From positions 1-64,000 of the forward strand of contig JAFGKV010000134.1 in the NCBI GenBank assembly GCA_016928395.1: a stretch of DNA of 64,000 nucleotides, in the 5' to 3' direction. Positions 1-9,105 of this stretch are shown in pieces (positions within the stretch are counted from its first letter, which is position 1; each line of letters begins with the position of its first letter). The position numbers and the translations under genes were made by a program. Source of the DNA: Candidatus Fermentibacterota bacterium (lineage in GTDB: Bacteria > JAFGKV01). The notes below the pieces were generated by a model. That model did no database searches, was not told where the DNA came from, and was given only the letters and a program-made list of their open reading frames with translations.

Positions 1-165
1 CTCCGCCACCTGTACCTTGTACCCCACCCATTCCTTCTGCCGCACCGTGTCCTTCGTGCTCCACTGCGCCTCCGGGTCATGCGGATTACGCACCGCCTTC
101 GACGGCTGCGCACGCCGCTGGGCCACCTCCCCCTCAACCACTCCACCCCCAAAACACCCGTAGGC
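1..165 (-). pseudogene. Transposase fragment, IS1182-like (DDE type), cut by window edge
   Basis: The minus strand is open from an in-frame TAA at 166-168 to the window edge. It reads a stretch containing NPHDPEAQWSTKD followed by EWVGYKVQVAE. The pattern DP-(D/E)-A-x-(W/Y)-S-x-K ... W-x-GYK-x-(H/Q)-V-x-E is characteristic of the DDE domain of IS1182-type transposases, which normally have a long N-terminal region before it. Here that region is absent, because the stop lies about 20 codons upstream of the motif. The copy is therefore 5'-truncated; the remainder lies outside the window. The family assignment rests on one motif. Confidence 0.6.
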
Positions 166-940
166 TTATTCAGCAGAATCGCTTCTTGATGTTTAAGCGA
201 CGGAGCATGAGTGGCGCGCGGCACGCTGGAGAGACCGCAACTTCATGAGCAAATCAGGGAACAGGAAACAGGTCACAGAATGAGCAGAAGCCTAGATCTC
301 TTCGGGCCCTGAAGGACGATAGATGCACCCCGTCTTCCTTGCCGACACCGACCGATTCATAGAGGACTCGATCTAGGTTCGACATTTCCTGGGCGCCTTC
401 TGCATGAGTGCCGTGGGCACTCATCGCGCTCAACTCCTTTGCGTCGCTTGACGGCTGTGGGGGGCAGAACAATGGGAAACGCGAAGTAGTGCATGCTAAA
501 CGGGCTAGAACCCAAGACTCCCACGTCAGGCGGCACGACTGGCAGCACGGCGAGAAGCTGGTGCGCTTCGATGGCTTCAGGCTGAGCACGGCATACAACG
601 ATGCTCGCAGCGCTCGCCTGCCGTGCCTGAGCCGGTTCTTGCCTTGAGCCCTGCGGCTGGGATACGAGAATCCAACCTTTCGGGCTCGGCAACCGTCCTA
701 CCAAATGAGTTGAGTGGTGCAGCAGTGGCTATGCATGATCGTGGCTTCATGATAGGAACCGTCACCCTCCCGGTGGGGCGTGGTTCGGCGGGGGATTCGG
801 GCATGTAGGTACCGAAGTCCCTCGGCGCAGCGTCATGGCACAGTCATCCAGAGCTGCACGGACGGCGGTCCGGCGGCCGGCGCGGCTTGCCCGGCCCACA
901 GTTCACGTGGGGAGGTCCTCCCCGATCGGAGGTGAGAACA
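166..940. other. Non-coding or degenerate stretch, no gene recognised
   Basis: About 775 bases between the transposase fragment and the hydrolase gene. Short open frames on both strands have low-complexity translations, no plausible start signals and no recognisable motif. It may be insertion-sequence debris. No tRNA, array or strong hairpin was seen. Confidence 0.5.
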
Positions 941-1999
941 GTGAGGACACATGTGCGTGTGACGGCGTTCCTGATGGGCGCGCTTCTGGCCATTCCGCAA
1001 CTCGCTCGGCCGTGCTCCTCGTTGGCCTTCCCGAACGAGGACTTCCTCGTTTTCGGCGCGAACTACGACAACCTTCTCATTCCCGGTCAGTTGTTCATCA
1101 ACAGGCGAGGCGTCCACAAGACCGGATGGGAGGCGGGCACGACGGGGAAGGTCGCCTCGTGGGTCTCGCGCTACGGCAGCGTCACCATTTCCTCCACCGG
1201 CTACCAGCTGCCCTGGGGCGGCATGAACCAGGCGGGCCTTGTGTTCAGTACGATGTACGTGCCTGGAACGGCACCGCCCGCTCCTGACGAACGACCGCCC
1301 CTGATGGGTGTGATCTGGTGGCAGTACATGCTCGACATGTGCGCCACGATCGAGGAGGTGAGGGCCGCGTCGGCGGATATCCGGCTAGGGGACACGGTGG
1401 ATCACTACCTCCTCTGTGACCGTACTGGGGCTGCGGGGGTGGTCGAGTGCATAGACGGGCACCTGGTCATCCGAATGGGTCGCGACCTGCCAGTCCGGGC
1501 CCTGGTCAACGCACCCTACCAGGAGCTTATGGTCCGTTGGACGGAAAGGGCACCGGGACCTGCCGACCCTTACAGTTCTGGCAATCGGTTCTCACGGCTC
1601 GCCGACGGGATGGCCACCTTCAGGGGGGGAAGCACGGAGGAGGCCGTCGGATACGCCTTCGAGCTTTTGGCCGGTGTCGCTAACGCGTACACGCGGTGGA
1701 GCTTCGTGTGCGACACACGTGACCTGGTGTTCTATCTGAAGTCGTTCCAGAATCCCAGCCTCAGGTTCGTGGACCTGAAGGAAATCGACTTCGGATGCGG
1801 CAGGCCGACGGCAATGCTCGACGCGCATGCCGACCTCGAAGGGGATATCACCGCCGCCTTCCACGATTACTCGCATGAAGAAGCAGCTGCCCATATGGTC
1901 ACCGCTGTAGCCGAAGCCCGGCCGGATGTCCCCGAAGAGATGATTCGCCAGATCCTCGCCCTTCTCGAGAGCTTCACCTGCGAGCAACCCGGGGAATAG
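941..1999 (+). CDS. Secreted linear amide C-N hydrolase (choloylglycine hydrolase-like Ntn hydrolase)
   Basis: A protein of about 352 aa with an N-terminal signal segment (residues about 5-22) followed at once by ARPCSS. Exposing a cysteine as the first residue of the mature chain is the hallmark of the choloylglycine hydrolase/penicillin V acylase family, where Cys is the N-terminal nucleophile. The following FGANYDN matches the conserved N-Y-D element near the substrate pocket, and GGMNQAGLVFSTMY matches the family's 'G-x-N-x-x-GL' strand. The substrate is unknown; bile salts, penicillins and N-acyl homoserine lactones are all used by relatives. I chose GTG 941 because GGAGG at 928-932 sits 8 bases upstream. 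The frame is open upstream to 887, but starts there lack a ribosome site. Confidence 0.8.
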   Translation: MRTHVRVTAFLMGALLAIPQLARPCSSLAFPNEDFLVFGANYDNLLIPGQLFINRRGVHKTGWEAGTTGKVASWVSRYGSVTISSTGYQLPWGGMNQAGLVFSTMYVPGTAPPAPDERPPLMGVIWWQYMLDMCATIEEVRAASADIRLGDTVDHYLLCDRTGAAGVVECIDGHLVIRMGRDLPVRALVNAPYQELMVRWTERAPGPADPYSSGNRFSRLADGMATFRGGSTEEAVGYAFELLAGVANAYTRWSFVCDTRDLVFYLKSFQNPSLRFVDLKEIDFGCGRPTAMLDAHADLEGDITAAFHDYSHEEAAAHMVTAVAEARPDVPEEMIRQILALLESFTCEQPGE

Positions 2000-2052
2000 C
2001 GGAGTCGAGGGTCGTCAAATCCCCCGTCGCCGCGGGCATGGCGTGCGCCCCC

Positions 2053-2101
2053 GGCCGTCTTGACGGCCCGGCGGTGGCCGCGTATTCGATCTCGAATACG
2101 C
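2053..2101. terminator. Two adjacent hairpins in a convergent intergenic region
   Basis: The first hairpin is GGCCGTC/GACGGCC at 2053-2059 and 2062-2068. The second has perfect 10-bp arms (GCGTATTCGA at 2080-2089, complement at 2092-2101) around a 2-base centre. Neither has a clear T-tract. They lie between the plus-strand hydrolase and a minus-strand gene remnant, where a bidirectional terminator would be expected. The terminator role is inferred from position. Confidence 0.4.
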
Positions 2102-2230
2102 TTCATCAGTGGCCGGCTTGAATCCCTCGCAAGTCCACCCCAGGGGAGTCCCACCGTTCGAGCGATTCAGGAGTACACTGCAGACGGCGGGTCGCTGGGG
2201 CGGCCCGCCGCGTTGCGAAAGACGCGGTAA

Positions 2231-2641
2231 CTACTTGAGAATCACTGCAGAGGTGACCCATCCTGTGGCAGTATGAGCCCGAGCGAAGTAGGTGCCCGAA
2301 GCCAAGTCGCCACGAACCCATGAAAGGCTGTGCGCACCCGAGGTCAACTCGCCTTCGAACATTGTCATGGCGAGCCGTCCCGTCAGGTCGTAGAGCCCGA
2401 CTGAGACGCGCTGGTCCTGAGGCACCCTGAGCAGTAAGGTGCCTCCATCCATGGCCGGCACCGGCGCTGCGACCAGGCTCAGGTTCGTCAGCATGGTGCC
2501 GGCTACCGAAACCGTCACCGGCCCGAAAACCTCGGTCGTTCCCGCGAAATCTACCTGAGCTGGGGGACGTTGATTCTGAAAGTGCGTAGCGGACAGGGGA
2601 GCGGTTCGCTGAAGCGGCTGTGACCCCGCGGCGGGCGAGGT
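2231..2641 (-). pseudogene. C-terminal remnant of a surface protein with FlgD-type Ig-like domain
   Basis: The open frame runs from a TAA at 2642-2644 down to the stop at 2231 and has no proper N-terminus. The last 70 or so residues (VSVGLYDLTGRLAMTMFEGE ... LASGTYFARAHT ... VILK) match the FlgD_ig/T9SS type A-like C-terminal domain, whose consensus has 'v.i.iYD..GR.v..l..g...G.h...W.....sG.Yf.rl'. In the next frame at 2551-2640, FRINVPQL could continue the same chain upstream, so a frameshift near 2555 is likely. A complete gene of this kind usually exceeds 300 codons. I read this as a decaying gene; the FlgD-like domain is clear and the parent protein cannot be identified. Confidence 0.6.
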
Positions 2642-2715
2642 TTAAGAAGACGATACGCACCAGGCTCTCCGAATAGACCGACGAAGCCCGACTGGCGGCT
2701 CCAGACCCTCCAGGC

Positions 2716-2743
2716 GCCACTATTCTCATATGAGAATAGTGGC
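2716..2743. repeat. Perfect 28-bp palindrome
   Basis: The half-site GCCACTATTCTCAT is followed directly by its reverse complement, with no mismatch over 28 bases. The symmetric centre ATTCTCATATGAGAAT is AT-rich in an otherwise GC-rich region. It could be a dimeric operator, a cruciform-forming site or a mobile-element end. Nothing adjacent identifies the binding protein. Confidence 0.7.
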
Positions 2744-2910
2744 ACGAATGATCTGACGGCGTCATGGACACGTTGGTAACACGGCGAATTGCTGACTCAA
2801 CAGGAAGATGGACGAGGCCCTTCCGCAACGGAAGGGGGCGCTGTCTGCGGTTGCTGACACGATCAGAAAGAGGGTGGCGCATGCATCTGCCCGACTCACC
2901 ACCGGCCACA

Positions 2911-3003
2911 AATTGGACAGAATCACCGATTTGAATTGGACACTCTGATGCGCATATGCGCATTTCGGAATGAGTTACCACCCGTTTCGGGAATAACTTA
3001 CCA
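2911..3003. repeat. Paired direct repeats, possible IS21-type element end
   Basis: AATTGGACA occurs at 2911-2919 and 2934-2942. A longer degenerate pair, TTTCGGAATGAGTTACCA (2963-2980) and TTTCGGGAATAACTTACCA (2985-3003), follows, with a 16-base palindrome (2948-2963) between the pairs. Multiple direct repeats inside the termini are typical of IS21-family ends, which bind IstA. No istA or istB gene is present, so at most a solo end survives. The family call is inference. Confidence 0.35.
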
Positions 3004-3345
3004 GTGGGCGGAGCGTAGCGACGCTGGCATGGGCACAGGTAAGCGAGTGGAAAGTGTGCGTCAAGAGTAGGGGGTGTGGACGTGCATCGGAGTGCGCCCT
3101 GGCGGACGACGTTCCTCCTTTCACGTTCCCCCTGGGGAGGGGGGGTTCATGTCTGTCAAAAAGGCAGCGCACCTCCGAGGAGAGGAAGAGGGGCTGGATG
3201 AAGAGTTCTCTGGTGCGGGCTCTTCCCTCGGAGACGCCATCATACGGATCTCCTCCCGTGGCGGCAAGGGGTACACTCGCCCTGAGCCTTGGCCCGCCCC
3301 TGATGGGTGACCCCGCTACTTCCTGACATAGATCCTCCTGGCCGG

Positions 3346-4752
3346 CTACGGGATTTCCGCCTGGAAGTCGAACTCGCCAACGCGGTTGGAGACGCCCAGG
3401 AGCTGTTCTGTAGCGTTGACCGCACTCACCAGGTAGGTGCGGTTCGCTTCCGGATCTGTGACGCCGCTGGTGCTGGACCACGTGGAATCGGGGTGTGTGA
3501 TGACGGCGAGCCGGTACTCATAACCAGGGGCGCCGCCAGGCGGGAAATGGGGCAGATTGCTGGCGCCGTAGACCCAATAGTCAGACGCATCTGGAAGAGT
3601 GGTCCACGTGAGAACAAGCTGATCGTTGTCGAGAGCACCGGAAAGAGAGATGTCGCTCACGCCCCGCGCATACTTGACGGCGTGGTTCGTCATATCGCCG
3701 TATGCGATATGGGGTAGACCGGAGCCGTCCAGAGCCAGAGAGGTAGTATACCCCATGCTTCCATCCCAGTCCACCGTGTGGACATGCCACTCCGATGCGT
3801 CGCGGTATGCATACTTCAGATCCCAGTTCGTCGGGTCGAAGTAGCTGATATGCGGAAACCCCGATGCATCCAAGGCCAGCGAAGTGAATTGGCCCACATT
3901 CCCTGTCGAATCCACTACCTCGATGGTCCACGCCGAAAAGCCACGATACGCGTATTTCAGATCTTGGTTTGTGGCATCCCGGTAGCTGATGCGCGGCCTG
4001 CCCAAGTTGTCAAGGGCGAGTGACGAATGTGCACCCACTTCCCCCGCTTCGTCTACTGTCTCGATCTGCCACCCCGATCCATCTCGATACGCGTACCTCA
4101 GGTCACTTGACGCATAGTGGCGATAACTGATGCGGGGTTGGCCAAACGCGTTCAGGGCGATGGAGGTAGATGCGCCCGAAGCGCTCGTATAGTCTACGAT
4201 CTCAGCATGCCACCCCGATTCATCACGATATGCGTATTTCAGACAGTGAACCTGGTCCTCATCATAGACTCCCTGATAACTGATGTGGGGGTGCGCTGAA
4301 GCATCCAGTACCAACGATGTATAGGAGTCCACTTCTCCTACGGAGTCTACGATCTCGTCATGCCAACCCGTGGCGTTCCGGTAGGTGTACTTAAGATCGT
4401 CATTCGTAGCGTCGTGGTGGCTTATGCGGGGTCTGCCCAAGGTATCCAGAACAAGAGACGGAGCGTGCCCCAATGATCCAGATCCAATCGAGTCCGCCGT
4501 TTCGAAATGCCACCCCGATGCGTCACGGTACGCATACTTCAGTTGGCCCAGATGTCGGTAGCAGATTCGGGGTCCGCCGAACTCGCTCAAGGCCAGCGAG
4601 AGACCCCCAGTCGTAAACCCACCGGAAACAACGGTTTCAAAGCTCCATCCACCCGGTTGGGAGGGCGCGAGGTTGGGGCAGACTGCCACCGCAAAGGCCG
4701 CTATGAGACTGACTGTGCGACCCCTGCTGGGATGGGAGACAGTGTGACACAT
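3346..4752 (-). CDS. Secreted 47-residue-repeat protein with FN3-like C-terminal module
   Basis: A 468-aa protein with a signal segment (SLIAAFAVAVCPNLAPSQ, about residues 14-31). It has about seven tandem repeats of roughly 47 residues with the consensus S-L-x-L-D-x-x-G-x-P-x-I-S-Y-x-D...LKYAY-R-x-x-x-GW-x-x-E-x-VD. The repeat pattern suggests beta-propeller blades, of the sialidase/NHL sort. The last 95 residues form an FN3-like domain ending SNRVGEFDFQAEIP, closely matching the ends of the genes at 22461-24863 and 10247-12496. I placed the start at the ATG at 4752 because AGGAGGT lies just upstream on that strand; the frame is open to 4809. Function is unknown; it is likely extracellular or surface-bound. 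Confidence 0.8.
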   Translation of the reverse strand: MCHTVSHPSRGRTVSLIAAFAVAVCPNLAPSQPGGWSFETVVSGGFTTGGLSLALSEFGGPRICYRHLGQLKYAYRDASGWHFETADSIGSGSLGHAPSLVLDTLGRPRISHHDATNDDLKYTYRNATGWHDEIVDSVGEVDSYTSLVLDASAHPHISYQGVYDEDQVHCLKYAYRDESGWHAEIVDYTSASGASTSIALNAFGQPRISYRHYASSDLRYAYRDGSGWQIETVDEAGEVGAHSSLALDNLGRPRISYRDATNQDLKYAYRGFSAWTIEVVDSTGNVGQFTSLALDASGFPHISYFDPTNWDLKYAYRDASEWHVHTVDWDGSMGYTTSLALDGSGLPHIAYGDMTNHAVKYARGVSDISLSGALDNDQLVLTWTTLPDASDYWVYGASNLPHFPPGGAPGYEYRLAVITHPDSTWSSTSGVTDPEANRTYLVSAVNATEQLLGVSNRVGEFDFQAEIP

Positions 4753-5362
4753 CTTTGACCTCCTGGCCGAAGAGATCCTCGGGGCGGCTGAGGGAAATGT
4801 CAAAAGCACGGCTCAGCATCTCCACGGTGAGATGTACATAGTCCCTTTGCGCTTTGGGCGCAAGACCAAAACAGCATCCAGGCTCTGTTCGGGGTCGATA
4901 ACCGGAGGAAGGGTAGGGTAAAGACAGGATGCGAGCCCGCAGTGTCCCAAGTCCGGTGTTGGCTACCGAAAGGCAGCGACGGCTTGGCAGGCACTCGGGG
5001 ACTGAATCTACCTTAGAGACCTCGGGCATCGACCGACGTTCCACTGGTCAGGTCATGGCCGCGGAGAACGTGATCTGGTGGAGAGCGGTGTGGGCAAATC
5101 CCTAGTCTGCAATCTTCGATCGCTCTCACGGCCCCGCGCCCATGGCGTAACGGTGGCGAGGCAGTCAGGGGTGTTCATTCGCGCACCGAAATCAACCCGC
5201 CTGGCGAACACGCGATCCGAGGGCGGTCTGTGGCCTCGCCGAGATGGTGGAGGCTGACAGGCATCCACATATCGGAACGGGGCCACCAGGCTGCATGCCG
5301 GCCTCCATGCGATGCACACCCGTGCAGGTCTCACGCGACCGGGTTCGGGGACGCCGACCGGC
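4753..5362. other. Intergenic stretch, nothing recognised
   Basis: About 610 bases upstream of the minus-strand repeat protein. It presumably contains that gene's promoter and the 3' region of the propeller-hydrolase gene. Open frames here read as arginine/proline-rich nonsense and none has a convincing start. No hairpin with a T-tract was seen. Confidence 0.4.
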
Positions 5363-7168
5363 TCAGGGGACGGGCAGCTCCCAGTCGAAGTCGATGCAGT
5401 GCAGCGGCGGCATGGAGGCGATCTCCAAAATCGCGCGCCGGAGTTCGCCCGGATGGCTCTGCATGGACTGCGCGTAGTAGATGGGCGGGTTGTCGTGATC
5501 GTACAGAACATTGGGCTCATTGCCTATGGCAGCCACGTTGACGCGGGTCCAGGGGACGCCACCGAGGATCGCGATGTTCGTGAGATCGATGGCATGTTTG
5601 CACGGGTACCACACGGGATTGTAATCGAATCCGGGCCACTGTGCATTGGGCGGCTGTGCGTGATCCCACTGGGCTTGGAGCCGCAGGTAGCGGCATCGCA
5701 GCCCCGCGATGAAGCTCGCTGCCTCGCGCTCGGCCCACCAGGCGGCATTCTCGGGCGATGGATCTCGAACGAGGCTCCAATGGCCGAAGAGGTCGTAGGC
5801 CTGCAGGTAGCGGTCATTGGAGGGGTCTTCGTCTAGTGACCAGGGCTCCATACTGGTAACGAAGTTGTCCGAAGGCCCTTCGACGTCGATGAGGTAGGCG
5901 ACCTGAAGCTCAGGATATCTGCCCAGGCAGCCGGCGCCCATGGTGATGCCATAACTGCTGGTCACGACACCTACATTGTCGTCACGCACATTGGGCAGGC
6001 CGTGGACGAACTCCATGACGGCCTCAAGGTCATCCTGGTGCGCAACGCCGTTGTGATCCTCCTCGCCGTCACTGGGATGCTGCACCCCTCGCCCCTCGGC
6101 ATTGAAGTGCACCTCGACAAAGCCCGATGCGGCCACCTGGAGGTTGCCGTTCTCACCTGCGCCAAGCCCGCCGGGAACATTGACGACCGCGGGGAATAGC
6201 TCGCCGGGATAGAGGGCGGGATTCGGCTGGATGATCTTGGTCCACAGAGCACTGCCGCTGGGCGCGATGACGAAATACCCCTCAACCACTGTGGTGGCAT
6301 AGGTGATCGGATACTCCCAGATGACCGCGCCAGCCGTGTCGACTTCCCGGATGGAAGCGTCCACCGAGTACAGAGTTGTCTGTCCCTCGAGACGGTCGGC
6401 GTCGTAGGTCAGTCCGCCGGTGGGATGCTCCCACACGACTGAACCATCGGGCGCAACCTCCAGAATCCGCTCGTGGTTGGAGTCGACGATGATGGTGTGA
6501 CCATTCGCGAGACGGTCGGCATCCCGCGGCCAGTCCAGGCCGGCTGCATAGGTCCAAACGATAGCGCCTCCCGCGGTCACCTCGATGATGCGATTGTTGT
6601 TGGAGTCTGCGATGATGGTGTTGCCGCCCGAGAGACGGTCGGCGTTGTGGGGACCGTTGAGCCGATTGGGTCCGCCTCCCGCGACCCCGGTCACGCCGAA
6701 TTGCCAGACGATGGTCCCGCCACCGTCGATCTCAATGACCCGATGGTTGTCTCGATCCGTGATGAGCAGGTGACCTCCGGCCAGAACATTGGCGTCGTTG
6801 GGATAGTGCAGGGTGGATCCGTCGCTCAACGAGATATCGTCACTGCTCCACAGCACGCCTCCAGCTCTGTGCACGATGATGACGCGGTCATTCCCCGTAT
6901 CGGAGATGACGATGGTCGAGTCGGTGACAATGTCTGCATTGTGAGGCCAGGAGAGCCCTGTGTCCAGCGACCACAGGATGCTGCCGCTGCGGTCCATCTC
7001 TACGACCGCACCGCCGCTCATGTTCAGGGGGCCTCCGTCGGTAACCAGGAGGCTGTCCCCCCCCACGAGATCAACATCGTGCACGCGGATGGGATAATAG
7101 GCATCTGTGAGAGCCGGCGGAGGACCAAGCAATACCATCGCAAGAAGTACGGTGAGACGAGACTGCAT
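5363..7168 (-). CDS. Secreted beta-propeller fused to an alpha/beta-hydrolase-like domain
   Basis: A 601-aa protein with a signal peptide (residues 1-22). Residues about 28-300 hold repeated units with ITDRDNHRVIEID, ADSNNNRIIEV and VDSNHERILEV, each followed by G-x-I-V-W. This is the NHL/arylsulfotransferase-like propeller pattern 'D..N.Rv.Ev...G.ivW'. Residues about 320-601 look like an alpha/beta hydrolase: GVVTSSYGITMGAG near residue 400-413 resembles a nucleophile elbow, with Ser405 in T-x-S-x-G in place of G-x-S-x-G. It is followed by the strand QVAYLIDVEGPSD. The repeats probably bind or display something while the hydrolase acts on an ester or peptide, but the substrate is unknown. 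The hydrolase call is from fold-like motifs only. Confidence 0.7.
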   Translation of the reverse strand: MQSRLTVLLAMVLLGPPPALTDAYYPIRVHDVDLVGGDSLLVTDGGPLNMSGGAVVEMDRSGSILWSLDTGLSWPHNADIVTDSTIVISDTGNDRVIIVHRAGGVLWSSDDISLSDGSTLHYPNDANVLAGGHLLITDRDNHRVIEIDGGGTIVWQFGVTGVAGGGPNRLNGPHNADRLSGGNTIIADSNNNRIIEVTAGGAIVWTYAAGLDWPRDADRLANGHTIIVDSNHERILEVAPDGSVVWEHPTGGLTYDADRLEGQTTLYSVDASIREVDTAGAVIWEYPITYATTVVEGYFVIAPSGSALWTKIIQPNPALYPGELFPAVVNVPGGLGAGENGNLQVAASGFVEVHFNAEGRGVQHPSDGEEDHNGVAHQDDLEAVMEFVHGLPNVRDDNVGVVTSSYGITMGAGCLGRYPELQVAYLIDVEGPSDNFVTSMEPWSLDEDPSNDRYLQAYDLFGHWSLVRDPSPENAAWWAEREAASFIAGLRCRYLRLQAQWDHAQPPNAQWPGFDYNPVWYPCKHAIDLTNIAILGGVPWTRVNVAAIGNEPNVLYDHDNPPIYYAQSMQSHPGELRRAILEIASMPPLHCIDFDWELPVP

Positions 7169-7474
7169 TGTGACGCTCCTCTGTAGCGGTACGTGTACGA
7201 GACAGGCCTCTGCATCGCAGGATGAATCCTTTCGGTACTCCTTGGACGGCGCGGGCCATGGGTGGTTTATCTCGGGAGTGCGTGTGGAATCGGTGCTCCA
7301 TTCCTATCTTCTCTCCTTCTCAGGCTCCCACGTCTCGCGACGCGGGAACACAACACCCGGATCACGCAGGAGAGACAATCCGTCCATGGCACGTAGATTG
7401 CAGCGGTGTGAGTCTGAGATAGAGGAGCAGCACATCACTGCCCGATCAGTACCCAATCAGGAGGGAGACTCTCA
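7169..7474. other. Divergent intergenic region
   Basis: It lies between the divergently transcribed propeller-hydrolase and flavin reductase genes, so promoters for both should be here. I could not pick convincing -35/-10 pairs. A strong ribosome site for the right-hand gene (CAGGAGGGAG) is visible at about 7458-7467. Confidence 0.4.
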
Positions 7475-8035
7475 ATGATCAAGATCGGCATACTCATAGG
7501 CAGCACCCGTCCCGGTCGCAACGGGGAAGCGGTTGGTCATTGGGTCTTCGAGATTGCGCAAAAGCGCAGCGACGCCGAATTCGAACTGGTAGACATCAAG
7601 GATTTCAACCTTCCTTTGCTCGACGAGGAGATTCCGCCGTCTGCGGGCGAGTACGAGCATGCGCACACGAAGGCCTGGGCAGCCAAGATCGCGTCGTTCG
7701 ACGGCTTCGTGTTCGTGACGCCCGAGTACAACCATGGGACCTCCGGTGCACTGAAGAACGCCATAGACTTCGTGTATCAGGAATGGAACAACAAGGCTGC
7801 CGGATTCGTGAGCTACGGGAGCGCCGGCGGAGCACGGGCGGTCGAGCAATTGCGGCTCGTCATGGCCGAGTTGCAGGTGGCGGATGTGCGCGCCCAGGTG
7901 ATGCTCTCGATGTTCACCGACTTCAAGGATTGGAGTATACTCACTCCTGCCTCCTATCAGGAGGGGTCCGTGACGGCCATGCTCGATCAGCTTATCGCCT
8001 GGAGCAAGGCCATGAAAGCTGTTCGCGAGCACTGA
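7475..8035 (+). CDS. NADPH-dependent FMN reductase
   Basis: A 186-aa flavodoxin-fold protein of the NADPH-dependent FMN reductase family (PF03358 type). GSTRPGRNG at residues 9-17 is the phosphate-binding loop for FMN. TPEYNHGTSGALKNAID (about 82-98) is the diagnostic second FMN-contact motif. The size is normal for the family (about 180-190 aa). It should reduce FMN or a quinone/azo acceptor with NAD(P)H in the cytoplasm. The start ATG has AGGAGGGAG just upstream. It stands alone, with gaps on both sides. Confidence 0.92.
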   Translation: MIKIGILIGSTRPGRNGEAVGHWVFEIAQKRSDAEFELVDIKDFNLPLLDEEIPPSAGEYEHAHTKAWAAKIASFDGFVFVTPEYNHGTSGALKNAIDFVYQEWNNKAAGFVSYGSAGGARAVEQLRLVMAELQVADVRAQVMLSMFTDFKDWSILTPASYQEGSVTAMLDQLIAWSKAMKAVREH

Positions 8036-8274
8036 GCGACGATCCACCCCCGGGCGTGATAGTGGACGGAATGAGGGTCGGGCGGGCGAATCCACACAGT
8101 ACTGATCATTAATCGCAGAGTGAGTCGTCAGGCGACTGCGGTCTGAGCGAGTGTGAAGTCAGCAATTGGCCGCTGCACGGCACTGCCGACGCGAAAGGCC
8201 CGGCATCAGAAACAGAGCCCTCAGCTCTGCATGTCTGCCGGCTTGCAGGACCACCGGATAGTGGAGGTTCAAAA

Positions 8275-8772
8275 GTGAAGCTCGACTCGATGAAGGGGAG
8301 ACTCCTCGGTCTCGTGGCGTGGCTGGCAGTAAGCTTTACCGCTGCCGCCTTCGGCGGCATGGCATCCGCCCGCGCCGGAGACTTCTATCTGCTGCTTGTC
8401 CGTCCGCCATGGGCTCCCCCTGCGTGGGTCTTTGCTCCAGCCTGGACCCTGCTGTACTTTCTCATGGGCGTGGCCGCATGGCTGGTATGGCGGGAAGGCG
8501 GCTTCCGCGGGGCTCGAACGGGTCTCTCACTGTTTCTGATCCAACTGGCTGTCAACGCACTATGGACATGGCTGTTCTTCGTGTGGCGTGTGGGAGCGGT
8601 GGCCTTCGGTGAGATTCTCATACTCTGGGTGCTGATTCTCTGCACGATCGTCGCATTCTGGCGGGTGCGCCCCATGGCCGGAGTCTTGCTCCTCCCCTAT
8701 CTGGCCTGGGTAAGCTTCGCGTCTGCGCTCACCTATGCAGTCTGGCAGGGCAATCCCGGGCTGCTGTCCTGA
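8275..8772 (+). CDS. tspO: TspO/MBR family membrane protein
   Basis: A 165-aa protein with five predicted membrane helices, the normal size and topology for TspO (translocator protein/peripheral benzodiazepine receptor homologue). Diagnostic motifs are visible: RPPWAPPAWVFAPAWTLLY (43-61), a tryptophan/proline-rich ligand loop; QLAVNALWTWLFF (90-102); and PYLAWVSFA...WQGNP near the end. Bacterial TspO proteins bind porphyrins and affect tetrapyrrole degradation and stress signalling. The start GTG/ATG region is preceded by GTGGAGG. No carotenoid or tetrapyrrole genes lie alongside, so the local role is not indicated. Confidence 0.93.
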   Translation: MKLDSMKGRLLGLVAWLAVSFTAAAFGGMASARAGDFYLLLVRPPWAPPAWVFAPAWTLLYFLMGVAAWLVWREGGFRGARTGLSLFLIQLAVNALWTWLFFVWRVGAVAFGEILILWVLILCTIVAFWRVRPMAGVLLLPYLAWVSFASALTYAVWQGNPGLLS

Positions 8773-9105
8773 CCTCAGACCCTGCGGCGAGGGGTCACGG
8801 CCCGCCGGGGGGCACCCCACAAGTAACCCGCGGCAGCGATGATTCTTCACAATGCGGAAGGCCGGCAAGGAGGCCAAGAAAATCCAGTCGCGACCCGGGT
8901 TGCCCGTGCTTGACCAGGCGAAGCCGGCCGGGTTCTTTCTCCCCGTGCCGTTCCGACTGCCTCGTATGACTCAAGGAAGTGAAGCCGCACGAGGGGATGA
9001 CCACCATGGCGCCGGGGGCAGATTCAAAGGGATGATCCACTCGGCCGCGTCACAAGCGCAGCGCCGTACGACCATTGCAGCTATCACACCCAAAGGGAGT
9101 ATGAG
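8773..9105. other. Intergenic stretch, nothing recognised
   Basis: About 330 bases between tspO and the next small membrane protein. Short frames are present on both strands, but none has a recognisable motif or ribosome site. A GGGAG ribosome site for the downstream gene lies at its right end. Confidence 0.4.

Larger units (their letters stand above)
2642..3345. other. Intergenic stretch with palindromes and IS-end-like repeats
   Basis: About 700 bases without a supported gene. It holds a perfect 28-base palindrome (2716-2743), a 16-base palindrome (ATGCGCATATGCGCAT, 2948-2963) and two pairs of direct repeats (2911-3003). From 3004 to 3345 I see nothing recognisable. Confidence 0.5.

Noticed and set aside
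2106-2981. A 291-codon minus-strand open frame across the repeat region
   Set aside because: It spans the 28-bp palindrome and IS-like repeats, its translation is Arg/Ser/Pro-rich without motifs, and it overlaps the better-supported FlgD remnant in another frame.
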